64,000 nt of DNA. Origin: Nocardia asteroides. Its GTDB lineage: Bacteria > Actinomycetota > Actinomycetes > Mycobacteriales > Mycobacteriaceae. Below the pieces are notes generated by a model. The model was not told where the DNA came from. It was given only the letters and a program-made list of their open reading frames with translations, and did not search any database. Made by a program: the position numbers and the translations under genes. The stretch spans positions 3,844,001-3,908,000 of the forward strand of contig CP082844.1 in the NCBI GenBank assembly GCA_019930625.1, given 5' to 3'. This document shows positions 36,978 to 46,170 of this stretch, piece by piece; the stretch's first letter is position 1, and each line of letters opens with the position of its first letter.

Positions 36978-37784
36978 GTGGGGCAAGGTCGAGTGCCGGT
37001 GGGTAACGGTTGGCCGCCGCGCGTGGTGATGCGCAGGGCCGCAGGGCTGCGCACGCTCGAGGCGGCATTGATCCGCAGTGGCTTGGGGCCGGTCGCCGGC
37101 GTCGACGAGGCGGGCCGCGGTCCCTGCGCGGGACCGCTCGTGGTCGCGGCGTGTCTGCTGGCCCCGAAGGCGTACGACAAGCTGGCAGGCCTCGACGACT
37201 CCAAGAAGCTCACCGAGGCCACTCGCGAAGAGCTGTATCCGGTGATCGTCCGTCTGGCGCTGGCCTATCAGGTCGTGATCATCCCGGCCTGGGAGATCGA
37301 CTCGATCGGCATCCATGTCGCCAATATCGAAGGAATGCGCCGCGCCGTGGCCGGGCTCGGCCGGACGCCCGGCTACGTGCTGACCGACGGTTTCCGGGTG
37401 CCCGGCATCCCGGTGCCCTCGCTGCCGGTGATCGGCGGCGACGGTGCGGCGGCGTGCATCGCGGCGGCCAGCATCCTGGCTAAGGTCACCAGGGACCGGA
37501 TCATGGTCGAGTTGGACCAGCGGTTCCCCGGCTACGGCTTCGCCGCCCACAAGGGCTACAACACGCCCGAGCACACCGCCGCGTTGCGACGTCTCGGTCC
37601 CAGCAGTGAGCACCGGCGCTCCTGGCGCAACGTGCGCGAAGCGGCGGGACTGCGGCCGGTCGCGGCGGTGGCCGACGACGCGGACGCGGTGCTCGCGGGC
37701 GGACTGGACGAAGCGCTGTCCGAGCAGTTTCCGAATGAGCGTACGGCTGGCCGAGTGGCTACCGACGCAGCGCATGCGCGATGA
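36978..37784 (+). CDS. rnhB: Ribonuclease HII
   Basis: A 268-residue protein. The active-site motif [18 protein letters not shown] places D43 and E44 in the catalytic set; [20 protein letters not shown] and [14 protein letters not shown] complete the family signature. It cleaves RNA in RNA-DNA hybrids, including single ribonucleotides. A C-terminal extension past about residue 225 (Asp/Ala-rich) is variable in actinobacteria. GTG start; it lies 27 nt after lepB and is followed by the DUF2469 gene. Confidence 0.95.
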   Translation: MGQGRVPVGNGWPPRVVMRRAAGLRTLEAALIRSGLGPVAGVDEAGRGPCAGPLVVAACLLAPKAYDKLAGLDDSKKLTEATREELYPVIVRLALAYQVVIIPAWEIDSIGIHVANIEGMRRAVAGLGRTPGYVLTDGFRVPGIPVPSLPVIGGDGAAACIAAASILAKVTRDRIMVELDQRFPGYGFAAHKGYNTPEHTAALRRLGPSSEHRRSWRNVREAAGLRPVAAVADDADAVLAGGLDEALSEQFPNERTAGRVATDAAHAR

Positions 37785-37830
37785 TGTCATCACACGACGC
37801 GATGCGGCGAGAAGGAGGACGTCCCACCCG

Positions 37831-38136
37831 ATGAGTGCCGAGGACCTCGAGAAGTACGAAACCGAGATGGAGCTCTCGCTGTATCGCGAGTACAAGGACA
37901 TCGTCGGTCAGTTTTCGTACGTGGTGGAGACCGAGCGCCGCTTCTACCTGGCCAATTCCGTGGAGCTGCGGCCGCAGAACGCGGACGGCGAGGTGTATTT
38001 CGAGGTGCGGATGAGCGATGCGTGGGTGTGGGACATGTACCGCCCGGCTCGCTTCGTCAAGCACGTGCGGGTCATCACCTTCAAGGACGTCAACATCGAG
38101 GAGCTGGAGAAGCCGGATCTGCGGCTGCCGGAGTGA
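37831..38136 (+). CDS. DUF2469 domain protein
   Basis: A 101-residue acidic protein, ATG after GAAGGAGG. The whole length is the DUF2469 domain: SAEDLEKYETEMELSLYREY, IVGQFSYVVETERRFYLAN, WVWDMYRPARFVKHVRVITF, ending DLRLPE. It is found next to rnhB and yraN in mycolic-acid bacteria (Rv2901c). It is cytoplasmic and of unknown role. Confidence 0.94.
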   Translation: MSAEDLEKYETEMELSLYREYKDIVGQFSYVVETERRFYLANSVELRPQNADGEVYFEVRMSDAWVWDMYRPARFVKHVRVITFKDVNIEELEKPDLRLPE

Positions 38137-38237
38137 GTGGCCGCGGAGTTCTCCACAGCGACTCGGTTATCAACAGGTTTTCTGTTTTCCCAGGTCGGCG
38201 GCGCTGACCTGACGCGGTCCCGGCGCACGCTGGCCGA

Positions 38238-38594
38238 GTGACTGACAAACAGGCGCTCGGGGCGCGCGGGGAGGAACTGGCGGCGAAGTTTCTGTGCGCC
38301 GCGGGGATGGAGATCGTCGCCAGGAACTGGCGTTGCCGATACGGCGAGCTGGATCTGATCGTCCTGGACGGGGACGTGACCGCGTTCGTGGAGGTCAAGA
38401 CGCGTTCCGGTCTCGGGTACGGCATGCCCGCCGAGTCGGTCACCTTCGCCAAGCAGCAGCGGATCCGGCGGCTGGCCCTGCTGTGGCTGGCCGAGCAGGA
38501 CGGGCCGTGGCGCCGCATCCGGTTCGATGTGGTGTCGGTGCTGGTTGCGCACGGTCGCGCACCGGTCATCGATCATCTCGAGGCGGTGTTCTGA
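38238..38594 (+). CDS. UPF0102 / YraN nuclease-fold protein
   Basis: A 118-residue protein starting at GTG (MTDKQALGARGEELAAKFLC). The restriction-endonuclease-like core is visible as IVARNWRCRYGELDLIVLDG and TAFVEVKTRSGLGYG, with the usual Glu, Asp and ExK residues. Its biochemical role is unproved. Its stop overlaps the ATG of the YifB gene (TGATG), and the cluster yraN-yifB-dprA is standard across bacteria. Confidence 0.94.
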   Translation: MTDKQALGARGEELAAKFLCAAGMEIVARNWRCRYGELDLIVLDGDVTAFVEVKTRSGLGYGMPAESVTFAKQQRIRRLALLWLAEQDGPWRRIRFDVVSVLVAHGRAPVIDHLEAVF

Positions 38595-40102
38595 TGGCTC
38601 TCGGGCGGGCGCATTCGGTCGCGGTCACCGGTGTCGACGGTCTGCTCGTCGAGATCGAGGCGGATATCGGGCAGGGCCTGCCCTCCGTTCACCTGGTCGG
38701 GCTACCCGATACCGCGTTGCAGGAATCGCGTGATCGGGTCCGCTCCGCGGTGGCGAACTCGGGGGAGAAGTGGCCCGACGGCCGGGTGGTTCTCGCGCTG
38801 TCGCCCGCGACCTTGCCGAAGCTGGGCAGCGTCTACGACCTGGCGCTGGCGGTCGCGGTGCTGGACGCGTCGGGCTCGGTCCCCTCCGAGCGGCTCGCGA
38901 AGACGGTACTGCTCGGTGAACTCGCGCTCGACGGGCGAGTGCGGCGGGTGCGTGGCGTCCTGCCCGCCGTGCTCGCGGCGCGCAACGCGGGCTGGTCGAC
39001 CGTCGTGGTGCCCGCGGTGACCATGGCCGAGGCCGGGCTGGTCGAGGGGATCGAGGTCTTCGGGGCACGCAGCCTGCGCGGTGTCGTTGCCTGGCTGCGC
39101 GGCGAAGGCACGCTCGACGAGCCGGACGGCGATCTGCCGGACGCCGTGCGGCAGAGCGGCGATCTGAGCGAGGTGGTGGGGCAGGACGAAGCTCGCTGGG
39201 CATTGGAGGTGGCCGCGGCGGGCGGGCACCATCTGCTGCTCACCGGGCCGCCCGGCATCGGTAAGACGATGCTGGCGCAACGGCTTCCGAGTCTCCTGCC
39301 ACCGCTCACGGAGATCGAGGCGCTGGAGGTGACCGCGATCCACTCCATGGCGGGCACGCTCGCCGGTGACCACCCGTTGATCACCGCGCCACCGTTCGTC
39401 GCCCCGCATCACTCGACCTCGGTGACCGCGATGATCGGCGGCGGTTCGGGGACCGCCCGGCCGGGCGCGGTCAGCCGGGCCCACCGCGGCGTGCTGTTTC
39501 TCGATGAATGCGCCGAACTCGGCACGAAGGTGCTGGAGGCGATGCGGACGCCGTTGGAGGAAGGGGAAGTGCGCATCGCCCGCCGCGACGGTGTCGCGCG
39601 CTACCCGGCCCGTTTTCAGCTCGTGCTGGCGGCGAACCCGTGCCCGTGCGCCCCGGCTCGCGATGTCGACTGCATCTGCGCGCCGCTGGCTCGCCGGCGC
39701 TACCTGGGCAAGCTGTCCGGGCCGCTGATGGATCGGATCGACATCTGGGTGCGGATGCACGGGCAGTCCGGTGCCGCATTCAGCACCGACGAGGCCGAGA
39801 GCAGCGAAGTCGTCCGCGGCCGGGTCGCCATCGCGCGGCGCGCCGCGGCCGAGCGCTGGCGCGAGTACGGGTGGCTCACCAATGCCGAAGTGCCCGGTCA
39901 CATCTTGCGCCAGCGGTTCCGGTTACCACGCGAATCGCTCGCTCCGGTCGAGGCCGCTCTGCGTCTCGGTCGCATGTCCGCGCGCGGCGCGGACCGGGCC
40001 ATCCGGGTCGCGTGGACCATCTGCGATCTGCGCGGCGGCGAACTGCCCGCAGCGCAGGACGTACTGGCCGCGTTGAATTTTCGTCAGCGGGGTGCGCAAT
40101 GA
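38594..40102 (+). CDS. YifB/ComM-family AAA+ ATPase (Mg-chelatase-like)
   Basis: A 502-residue protein. The N-terminal Lon-protease-like fold (HSVAVTGVDGLLVEIEADIG, GLPDTALQESRDRVRSAV) is followed by the AAA+ core. Walker A is GPPGIGKTMLAQ, Walker B is GVLFLDECAEL, and the zinc-like cluster is NPCPCAPARDVDCIC. The C-terminal domain starts near residue 400. In competent bacteria ComM is a branch-migration helicase in DNA uptake. The ATGA overlap with dprA and the TGATG overlap with yraN show a tightly coupled set. Confidence 0.95.
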   Translation: MALGRAHSVAVTGVDGLLVEIEADIGQGLPSVHLVGLPDTALQESRDRVRSAVANSGEKWPDGRVVLALSPATLPKLGSVYDLALAVAVLDASGSVPSERLAKTVLLGELALDGRVRRVRGVLPAVLAARNAGWSTVVVPAVTMAEAGLVEGIEVFGARSLRGVVAWLRGEGTLDEPDGDLPDAVRQSGDLSEVVGQDEARWALEVAAAGGHHLLLTGPPGIGKTMLAQRLPSLLPPLTEIEALEVTAIHSMAGTLAGDHPLITAPPFVAPHHSTSVTAMIGGGSGTARPGAVSRAHRGVLFLDECAELGTKVLEAMRTPLEEGEVRIARRDGVARYPARFQLVLAANPCPCAPARDVDCICAPLARRRYLGKLSGPLMDRIDIWVRMHGQSGAAFSTDEAESSEVVRGRVAIARRAAAERWREYGWLTNAEVPGHILRQRFRLPRESLAPVEAALRLGRMSARGADRAIRVAWTICDLRGGELPAAQDVLAALNFRQRGAQ

Positions 40103-41322
40103 GCACGACGATGCCGACCGAAGGCACGGCGGCGGAGGCGGCTGGGGTGGTCGACGCGCCGGCGTCGGATTCCGGGTCGCCGTCCGGCGAACTCGACGCC
40201 CGGCGGCTGGCGTGGGTCTACCTGTCGAGGGTGGTGCAGGGGCCGTGTGCGCCGCTGTCGGCCCTCATCGAGTCGGTCGGGGTGGTCGAAGCCGCGCGTG
40301 CCGTGCGGGAGTGCGCGCTGCCCGAAGCGCTGCGCGGGCCGACGGCGCAGCGGCGCCATAGTGATGTCGCGGAGCGGGATATCGAGACCATCGAGCGGAT
40401 CGGCGGGCGCGTGGTGACACCGGACGACCCGGAATGGCCCGCCTGGCGCATGCTGGGCCTCGCGCAGCTCGAGCCGGGCCGGGACCGCGACGGCGCCGTA
40501 CCGCTCGTGCTGTGGGTGCGCGGCCCACGCTCGCTGCTGGAGGCCAGCGAACGCGCGGTGGCGGTGGTCGGGGCGCGGTGCAGTACCGGGTACGGCAATC
40601 GAGTCACGGGGGAGATCGCGGGCGACCTGGCCGCGCAGGGGTGGACCATCGTGTCCGGGGCGGCGTTCGGGGTCGACGGCATGGCGCACCGGGCGGCGCT
40701 GGCGGTGCACGGCCTCACGATCGCCGTGCTGGCCTGCGGCATCGACCGGCCTTATCCGGTGCAGCACGAGCGCTTGCTGGTCGACATAGCCGAATCCGGC
40801 TTGGTGGTCAGCGAATATCCGCCTGGGGTGACCGCGCAGAAATACCGATTCCTCGCGCGGAATCGCTTGATCGCCGCCCTTGCCGACGGTGTGCTCGTCG
40901 TCGAGGCAGGGTTGCGCAGCGGCGCGCGTAACACCGTCAAATGGGCCCGCCGCATGGGCCGTCCCGCCCTGGCCGTGCCGGGCCCGGTGACCTCGGCCGC
41001 TTCGGTGGGCTGCCATCGCATGATCCGCGACGGCGAAGCTCTCCTGGTGACCCGGGCCGAGGAAGTCGTCGACGAGGCGGGGCCGTTACGGCTGTCGCTT
41101 CCCGCAGCGGCGGCGGCCGCCGATCCGGAAAGTCGGCTGACCGGCGACGAGGCGCTGATTTTCGCCGCGCTCCCACGGGTCGGTTCGCGGTTGCCGCTGG
41201 AGCTGTCCAGACAGTGCGCGTTGCCCCTTCCGGTGGTTTGTGCGGCGCTGTCTGCCCTCGAATTGGCGGATCTGGTGGTCGGCGACGAAAGCGGTTGGCG
41301 GCGAGGGGCTCACCGCGCATGA
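40099..41322 (+). CDS. dprA: DNA processing protein DprA
   Basis: A 407-residue protein with a Rossmann-like fold: VAVVGARCSTGYGNRVTGEI, GWTIVSGAAFGVDGMAHRAAL, VLACGIDRPYPVQH, FLARNRLIAALADGVLVVEAG and VPGPVTSAASVGCHRMIRDG. It has an N-terminal helical extension and a C-terminal winged helix at about 345-405. DprA loads RecA on incoming single-stranded DNA. Its start overlaps the yifB stop by 4 nt. It is a normal member of the yraN-yifB-dprA-xerC row. Confidence 0.95.
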   Translation: MSTTMPTEGTAAEAAGVVDAPASDSGSPSGELDARRLAWVYLSRVVQGPCAPLSALIESVGVVEAARAVRECALPEALRGPTAQRRHSDVAERDIETIERIGGRVVTPDDPEWPAWRMLGLAQLEPGRDRDGAVPLVLWVRGPRSLLEASERAVAVVGARCSTGYGNRVTGEIAGDLAAQGWTIVSGAAFGVDGMAHRAALAVHGLTIAVLACGIDRPYPVQHERLLVDIAESGLVVSEYPPGVTAQKYRFLARNRLIAALADGVLVVEAGLRSGARNTVKWARRMGRPALAVPGPVTSAASVGCHRMIRDGEALLVTRAEEVVDEAGPLRLSLPAAAAAADPESRLTGDEALIFAALPRVGSRLPLELSRQCALPLPVVCAALSALELADLVVGDESGWRRGAHRA

Positions 41323-41376
41323 GCGCGTCCGGCGCGGGGGCTTGCCATCGGGGGCGCGGGTCGGGACGGTAGAAGG

Positions 41377-42300
41377 ATGGAGGAGCTGCCCGAAGATCTG
41401 GAAGCGCTGCTGGTGGAGTACGGCAGGCATCTGCGCCTCGGGCGCAACCGCTCGGAGCACACTGTGCGCGCCTACTTGGGGGATGCGCGATCGCTGCTGG
41501 AGCATCTGTACTCGCGGTCGGCCGATTCGGCGATCCGCGAGCTGGACCTGTTGTTGCTGCGGTCGTGGCTGGCACGGCAAGCGGCGGTGGGCGCGGCGCG
41601 AACGACCCTGGCCCGGCGGGCGTCCTCGGCGCGCACGTTCACCGCCTGGCTTACCGCGACCGGCCGGTTGCCCGCCGATCCGGGACTGCGCTTGGGTTCG
41701 CCGAAGGCCCATCGCGTCCTTCCCGCCGTGCTCGGTCGCCAACAGGCGCTGGGCGCCATGGATGCGGCGGAATCCGGCGCTGCCCAGCGTGATCCGATGG
41801 CACTGCGCGATCGGACGATCGTGGAATTGCTGTACGCCACCGGCATCCGGGTCAGCGAGTTGTGCGGGCTGGATATCGAGGACGTGGACCGCGAACGGCG
41901 CGTGGTGCGTGTGCTCGGCAAGGGCAACAAGGAGCGCTCGGCGCCGTTCGGCGCGCCCGCCGACGAGGCGGTCGGCAACTGGCTGCGCTACGGGCGCCCG
42001 GCCTTCGCCACCGCGGAATCCGGTCGAGCGCTGCTGCTCGGTCGCCGCGGCAGACGCCTCGATCAGCGTCAGGCCAGAACCGTTGTGCACGAGGTGGTCT
42101 CAGCCATCCCCGGTGCACCGGACATGGGTCCGCACGGTTTGCGGCACACCGCCGCGACGCACCTCCTCGAGGGGGGAGCGGATCTGCGTGTGGTCCAGGA
42201 ACTCCTCGGCCACGCCAGTATGGCCACCACCCAGCTCTACACACACGTCTCCATCGACCGCCTCAAGAAGGTGCACGACCAGGCCCACCCTCGCGCCTGA
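41377..42300 (+). CDS. xerC: Tyrosine recombinase XerC
   Basis: A 307-residue site-specific recombinase. The N-terminal SAM-like core-binding domain spans residues 5-95. Catalytic residues are R158 (GIRVSEL), K182 (GKGNKER), H253 and R256 ([11 protein letters not shown]), H279 (LLGHASM) and the nucleophile Y288 (TTQLYTHVS). With XerD it resolves chromosome dimers at dif. In M. tuberculosis xerC sits in the same row, but here an IS element and an 11-kb accessory stretch begin within 100 nt of its stop. Confidence 0.96.
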   Translation: MEELPEDLEALLVEYGRHLRLGRNRSEHTVRAYLGDARSLLEHLYSRSADSAIRELDLLLLRSWLARQAAVGAARTTLARRASSARTFTAWLTATGRLPADPGLRLGSPKAHRVLPAVLGRQQALGAMDAAESGAAQRDPMALRDRTIVELLYATGIRVSELCGLDIEDVDRERRVVRVLGKGNKERSAPFGAPADEAVGNWLRYGRPAFATAESGRALLLGRRGRRLDQRQARTVVHEVVSAIPGAPDMGPHGLRHTAATHLLEGGADLRVVQELLGHASMATTQLYTHVSIDRLKKVHDQAHPRA

Positions 42301-42412
42301 CGCAGCCGGCCGACCGCATGGCACGCGCCGGGCGCCTCGTCCCATCCCAACGACGAGGCCGACGACGAGCCATACGCCTGGGCCAGAAGAAGCCGTCTAG
42401 ATGAGTGATTCC

Positions 42413-42440
42413 AAGGGGGACCGGCTTTGCGGTTCCCCCT
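42413..42440. terminator. Hairpin just inside the left end of the IS element
   Basis: AGGGGGACCG and CGGTTCCCCCT pair with one bulged base around GCTTTG. It lies between the transposase stop and the left terminal repeat, and could block read-through either from xerC or out of the transposase gene. Confidence 0.5.
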
Positions 42441-42450
42441 GTGGGAGAGG

Positions 42451-43365
42451 TCAGTGATCGTAGGTGGTCAGCGAGTGGTGGATCGGTGCGCCGGTGATGT
42501 CGTTGTGCCAGATCGCGGCGGTGAGCGCGAGGATGCGTTGCAGGATGCGGGCGATGACTCCAGCTGGGGTGCGCCCGCCATGGCGTTCCAGGTCCAGTTG
42601 GGCTTTGAGAGTTTGGTTGATCGACTCAACGGTTTGGCGCAGCGGCCTGAACAGGGCACTTCCTGGGCGTTCGGGTTCGCCTTTGCGCGCTGGACGCAAC
42701 AGGTGCAGCCCGGCATCGGCAAGCTCGGACTCGAACCTGGCCCTGAAGTAGTTCTTGTCGCAGATCGGGGTTTGTCCCGGCCGCTGCACGAGCAGTGTGG
42801 GGTCGGCGTGCAAGATGCCCATCAGCGTCTCGCGTTCGTCGGCTTTGGCGCCGGTCAGGGCGAATCCGATCGGCAGCCCGCCGAGGGTGGCGACCAGGTG
42901 CAGGCGCAGGCCCCAGAAATAGCGCGAATGCGAGGCGCAGTACCCGTACTCGGCCCATACGGCCAGGTCGGATCGTTTGACGGTCTCGCGGGAGCGGCCG
43001 CATTCGACCGGTGTGGAATCGACCACCCATACGTCGTCGGACCACAGACTGGTGTCGGAGGCCAAGACTCGGATCACCGTGACGAGCATGGCGGTGGCGT
43101 TGCGTAGCCGCTTGTTGTAGCCGGGTTGTTTCGGCAGGTACGGAAACAGGTGCCGCAGACGCGTGCGGGCATACCGCAGCCAGCGGGCCTCGGAGGTGAA
43201 CCCGAGCAGCGCCTGCATTACCGCCAACGTCACCAGTTCGGCGTCGGTCAACCGGGGCGCGAATCCGATCGCCGGACGCCGGGGAGCCAGATCCGAGCGA
43301 AGCTTCAACCAGTCGTCGGTAGTGACATAGAGTGCAGTGGCGAGGGTGTCGATGTCATTGCTCAC
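42451..43365 (-). CDS. IS982-family transposase
   Basis: A 304-residue DDE transposase that looks complete. The N-terminal domain LTDAELVTLAVMQALLGFTSEARWLRYA is followed by the catalytic region VVDSTPVECGRSRETVKRSDL (first acidic residue D116), YGYCASHSRYFWGLRLHLV, an ICDKNYF segment carrying the second Asp, and VESINQTLKAQLDLERHGGR carrying the Glu. This is the actinobacterial branch of IS982. It has no frameshift or internal stop, so the element may be recently active. Confidence 0.9.
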   Translation of the reverse strand: MSNDIDTLATALYVTTDDWLKLRSDLAPRRPAIGFAPRLTDAELVTLAVMQALLGFTSEARWLRYARTRLRHLFPYLPKQPGYNKRLRNATAMLVTVIRVLASDTSLWSDDVWVVDSTPVECGRSRETVKRSDLAVWAEYGYCASHSRYFWGLRLHLVATLGGLPIGFALTGAKADERETLMGILHADPTLLVQRPGQTPICDKNYFRARFESELADAGLHLLRPARKGEPERPGSALFRPLRQTVESINQTLKAQLDLERHGGRTPAGVIARILQRILALTAAIWHNDITGAPIHHSLTTYDH

Positions 43366-43541
43366 AACCTTGACTTACGACGCCCTCGCCCAACTTCTCA
43401 AATCCACTACCTGACAATCACTTTCACAACAGCGATACCCGCGAGGCGACGACGGAACCCGATAGCTGCTCGGTGCGCTGCGCGACCGAACCGCGCAACG
43501 GCTCACGACGTCGGCGACCTACCAGCTCCGGCGAACAGCAT

Positions 43542-43730
43542 TCAACGCTTGCGGGCCCGCGCCTGCCTGGTCAGTTCAGTGATCCGGTCGGGGCGGTGAG
43601 AATTGTTCAGCTCGGCCACCAGCTCATCAGGGCACAACTCATACACCTCACCCCACCAACGGCGAGCCCTGTTGTCCCATACGCGGTACCCGCCCGGCAC
43701 ACCGCGTGCCACGTACCGTCGTCGAGCCAT
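43542..43730 (-). CDS. Small conserved-looking basic protein, 62 aa
   Basis: A short ORF inside the inverted-repeat interval, upstream of the transposase and on its strand. It begins MARRRYVARGVPGGYRVWDN and continues RARRWWGEVYELCPDELVAEL with a basic tail. The aromatic WDNRARRWWG patch and a following acidic helix look folded. I do not recognise a family; similar short proteins occur near plasmid and phage genes in actinobacteria. Only a weak ribosome site precedes the ATG. It could be cargo of the element or an older resident gene. Confidence 0.55.
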   Translation of the reverse strand: MARRRYVARGVPGGYRVWDNRARRWWGEVYELCPDELVAELNNSHRPDRITELTRQARARKR

Positions 43731-43883
43731 GCCCGGATTCTAACGGCGCACCATGACACTGGGAATCACTCATCTAGGGCAACGGCGTACGAGCGCACCC
43801 TGCCTCCACCGACCGCGCGCGGATGCTCGCTCGAAGGCGCCGCACCGCCCGAGCAAGGCGGAGGACAGTGCGTCGGTCGCGGT

Positions 43884-44402
43884 TCACCATGACGATCCGT
43901 GCCTTGACGGGCTGACGTAGTAGTGCACCCGAGCCTCTTGCCGGTTCGCTGTGTACCAACCGCCGGATCCGCTGTGCACGCGCAGCCACCCACTCCGCTC
44001 GTACATCGCGATCGCCGCAGCGCTGCCGGACTCCACGGTGAGCACTGTCCGCTGCCCACGGCTCTCGGCTACGCCGACCGCCGCCGCCAGCAAGCGCACG
44101 CCCACTCCGGTCCGACGCGCACCCGGGACCACGAACAGCCGGATCACCGAGACGACAGCCGCCGTGCCGACCGCATCCCGCACCGCTTGCGGTGTTCGGC
44201 CGCTCACGCCGAGACCGATATGCCCGATGACCATCCCGTCGCGTTCGGCGACGACGGCCGCGAGGAGCTTGGGCGGCGACAGCCAACCCACCGGGTCCGT
44301 GGGCCAGAGTTCCGGATATCGGTCGACGTCGTGGACCTCGCGCAAGGCCGCGACGCAGGCGTCGAGGTCGGTGCCGGTCCGCGGTCGGATCATGACGCTC
44401 AT
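43884..44402 (-). CDS. GNAT-family N-acetyltransferase
   Basis: A 172-residue protein from MSVMIRPRTGTDLDACVAAL; the ATG is preceded by CAGGATGGTCGG. A start 22 codons earlier (44468) is possible but lacks a site. The acetyl-CoA loop is VSVIRLFVVPGARRTGVGVRLL, followed by SAAAIAMYERSGW, the standard GNAT C-terminal motif. It transfers an acetyl group to an amine on an unknown small molecule or protein. It is divergent from the FHA-domain regulator. Confidence 0.88.
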   Translation of the reverse strand: MSVMIRPRTGTDLDACVAALREVHDVDRYPELWPTDPVGWLSPPKLLAAVVAERDGMVIGHIGLGVSGRTPQAVRDAVGTAAVVSVIRLFVVPGARRTGVGVRLLAAAVGVAESRGQRTVLTVESGSAAAIAMYERSGWLRVHSGSGGWYTANRQEARVHYYVSPSRHGSSW

Positions 44403-44571
44403 CCGACCATCCTGATCCGCCTTTCGCTGCGGGCGCACAGTCGATGGCCGCACGTCCCGGTCAGGCATCGAAGTAGGCGAAACCGTATGTGATCACCGCC
44501 GAGGAGGCGCACCCTGAAGAGAGCGAATCGGTGCCCGCAGTTCACGACGTACTTCGATGGGAAAACGAACG

Positions 44572-45258
44572 ATGTCTACGTTCAGCGGACCACAGGCCCT
44601 GCATCGCGGAACATACGCATTGGCAGGGCAGACCGCGTGGCGGCAGTCCGCCACCATTTCCACTACCTCCAAGCCCGTCGGCCCCGAAACGGCGCGCGAG
44701 ATTTCTCTGGATGGGGGAGTGTCGAAAGTGACCATCGGGCGGTCCGCCGCCGCCGATATCGCCCTGACCGACGTGACCGTCTCCCGTCTGCACGCCATTA
44801 TCGAGCGGGTGGGCGGTTGCTGGGTCATCGTCGACGACGGGCTATCGAAGAATGGGACATTCGTCAATGGTGAACGCGTCGGCGGGCGGCGGAAACTCGA
44901 CTCCGGCGACACCATTCGGGTAGGGCGATCGGTATTCGTCTTCAAGGCCGCGTCATCCTCCGACGAGGAGATGACGCTTGCCAATTCACCACTGCCGAAT
45001 CGCGATTCACTGACCCCGGCTCAGCATATGGTCCTCGAGGCGCTGTGCCGACCCTACGACGCGCGCAACGGGTATGCGTACCCCGCCTCCAACAGCCAGA
45101 TCGCACACGATTTGTGCTTGAGTATCTCGACGGTCAAGACGCATATGCGAGCGCTGTTCCGGATATTCCGGGTCGAAGCCCTACCCCCGAACCAAAAGCG
45201 GCTGTTCCTGGTCGAACGCGCCATCGAATTCGGCGTTGTCACAGATCAGGAGAGGTAA
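44572..45258 (+). CDS. FHA-domain protein with C-terminal winged-helix DNA-binding domain
   Basis: About 228 residues from MSTFSGPQALHRGTY; an ATG five codons earlier (44557) is equally possible as neither has a strong ribosome site. The FHA phosphothreonine-binding domain is at about residues 45-125: VTIGRSAAADIALTDVTVSRLH and SKNGTFVNGERVG hold the Arg, Ser, His and Asn of the pocket. The rest, with SNSQIAHDLCLSISTVKTHMRALFR, looks like a winged helix. Such a protein may read Ser/Thr-kinase phosphorylation and control transcription. Its neighbours are the GNAT gene and a secreted protease. Confidence 0.88.
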   Translation: MSTFSGPQALHRGTYALAGQTAWRQSATISTTSKPVGPETAREISLDGGVSKVTIGRSAAADIALTDVTVSRLHAIIERVGGCWVIVDDGLSKNGTFVNGERVGGRRKLDSGDTIRVGRSVFVFKAASSSDEEMTLANSPLPNRDSLTPAQHMVLEALCRPYDARNGYAYPASNSQIAHDLCLSISTVKTHMRALFRIFRVEALPPNQKRLFLVERAIEFGVVTDQER

Positions 45259-45262
45259 AGGC

Positions 45263-45277
45263 TCCGGCCGGGCCGGA
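45263..45277. terminator. Short hairpin between the FHA and protease genes
   Basis: TCCGGC (45263-45268), loop CGG, GCCGGA (45272-45277): a perfect 6-bp stem just after the FHA stop and before the convergent protease stop. A weak terminator candidate. Confidence 0.35.
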
Positions 45278-45305
45278 TGCGGGATCGGGGCACCGGTGTG
45301 TCCGA

Positions 45306-45971
45306 TCAAATCGGTTGGAAACCGGCCCCGGCCTCGCCGCGAGCGTTCGCGTCGGCGACGACCGCGCTGAAGTCGGTTCCGAGTTGCGGTCCGATGCACG
45401 GTACGACCAGGTAGCCGTTGACCATGCCGACCAGGGTGGTCCCAACCACTACTGGCCCGCCCGAATCGCCCTCGACGACACACGTCTGCGTCCAGGTCGC
45501 ATTGCCGGCCGTGAAGACATTGCCATAGGCGGGCCCGCAGGTCCGCCCGGTTGTCCGGCCTTCCTTGCAGACGAAGTCCCCGGATTGGGCCGGACCGCCC
45601 AGATCGGTGATCGTCGTACCGCCCACCTGATTGACCGGCACGACCATTTCCGGATCGAACACGATCACGGCATAGTCCAAACCGCTGTCGGCATAGGCGA
45701 CAGTGCCGACGGCGCCGGCGTCCCGGTTGGATTCGGCCACGACCGTGGAGTTCACTTCACCGCAATGCGCTGCGGTGAATCCGACCAACCGGCCACCGGA
45801 ATCACGTCCGATAGTGGTGAGGCTGCAGATGTTCTGACCGCCGACGACGATGCCCGAGCCGCCGCCCAGAACGGACGGAGACTCGGCGTGTGCGGCCCCG
45901 GGCGCCCCGAACAGCGCCGTGCCTGCGGCGAGTGCCGCGGCAGCGCTCACGAGTTTCCTGAACTTGGCCAT
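45306..45971 (-). CDS. Secreted chymotrypsin-like serine protease
   Basis: A 221-residue S1-family protease. A signal peptide covers residues 1-29 (MAKFRKLVSAAAALAAGTAL to AAHA). The catalytic triad is visible: H69 (FTAAHC), D99 (GLDYAVIVFD) and S170 (EGDSGGPVV). Six cysteines (49, 70, 135, 145, 164, 192) can form three disulfides. It lacks the long pro-region of alpha-lytic-type enzymes, so it may be exported ready to fold. The ATG is chosen over a GTG six codons upstream. It is convergent with the FHA gene. Confidence 0.9.
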   Translation of the reverse strand: MAKFRKLVSAAAALAAGTALFGAPGAAHAESPSVLGGGSGIVVGGQNICSLTTIGRDSGGRLVGFTAAHCGEVNSTVVAESNRDAGAVGTVAYADSGLDYAVIVFDPEMVVPVNQVGGTTITDLGGPAQSGDFVCKEGRTTGRTCGPAYGNVFTAGNATWTQTCVVEGDSGGPVVVGTTLVGMVNGYLVVPCIGPQLGTDFSAVVADANARGEAGAGFQPI

Positions 45972-46170
45972 CCGGTAATTCAACCGCACTTATCCGAGCC
46001 GCATGATTGATTCGCAGAAGTTCCCTGACCGGGTGCGCCGGTGGACCGGCGGCCATATCGGCAGGCCCATCGACGGAGAGCCCGGTCAGGGTATGTGCGA
46101 GCCACTTGCGACACGATCCGAGACGAGTCGCATCGTGCCCTGGTCCTCAGCTCCCTTCTCGGAAGTCGGG

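Larger units (their letters stand above)
42397..43777. mobile_element. IS982-type insertion element bounded by a perfect 16-bp inverted repeat
   Basis: CTAGATGAGTGATTCC (42397-42412) and GGAATCACTCATCTAG (43762-43777) are perfect inverted copies enclosing 1381 bp. Inside are an IS982 transposase and a 62-residue protein, both on the minus strand. IS982 elements are usually about 1.0-1.1 kb, so this is long. A weaker right end (AGTGATT-type, rc of about 43411-43432) would give a normal size and leave the outer copy unexplained. No target duplication is evident in the flanks. Confidence 0.6.

Noticed and set aside
43473..43892. Plus-strand frame beside the IS element
   Set aside because: It crosses the inverted repeat and shows no family or ribosome site.
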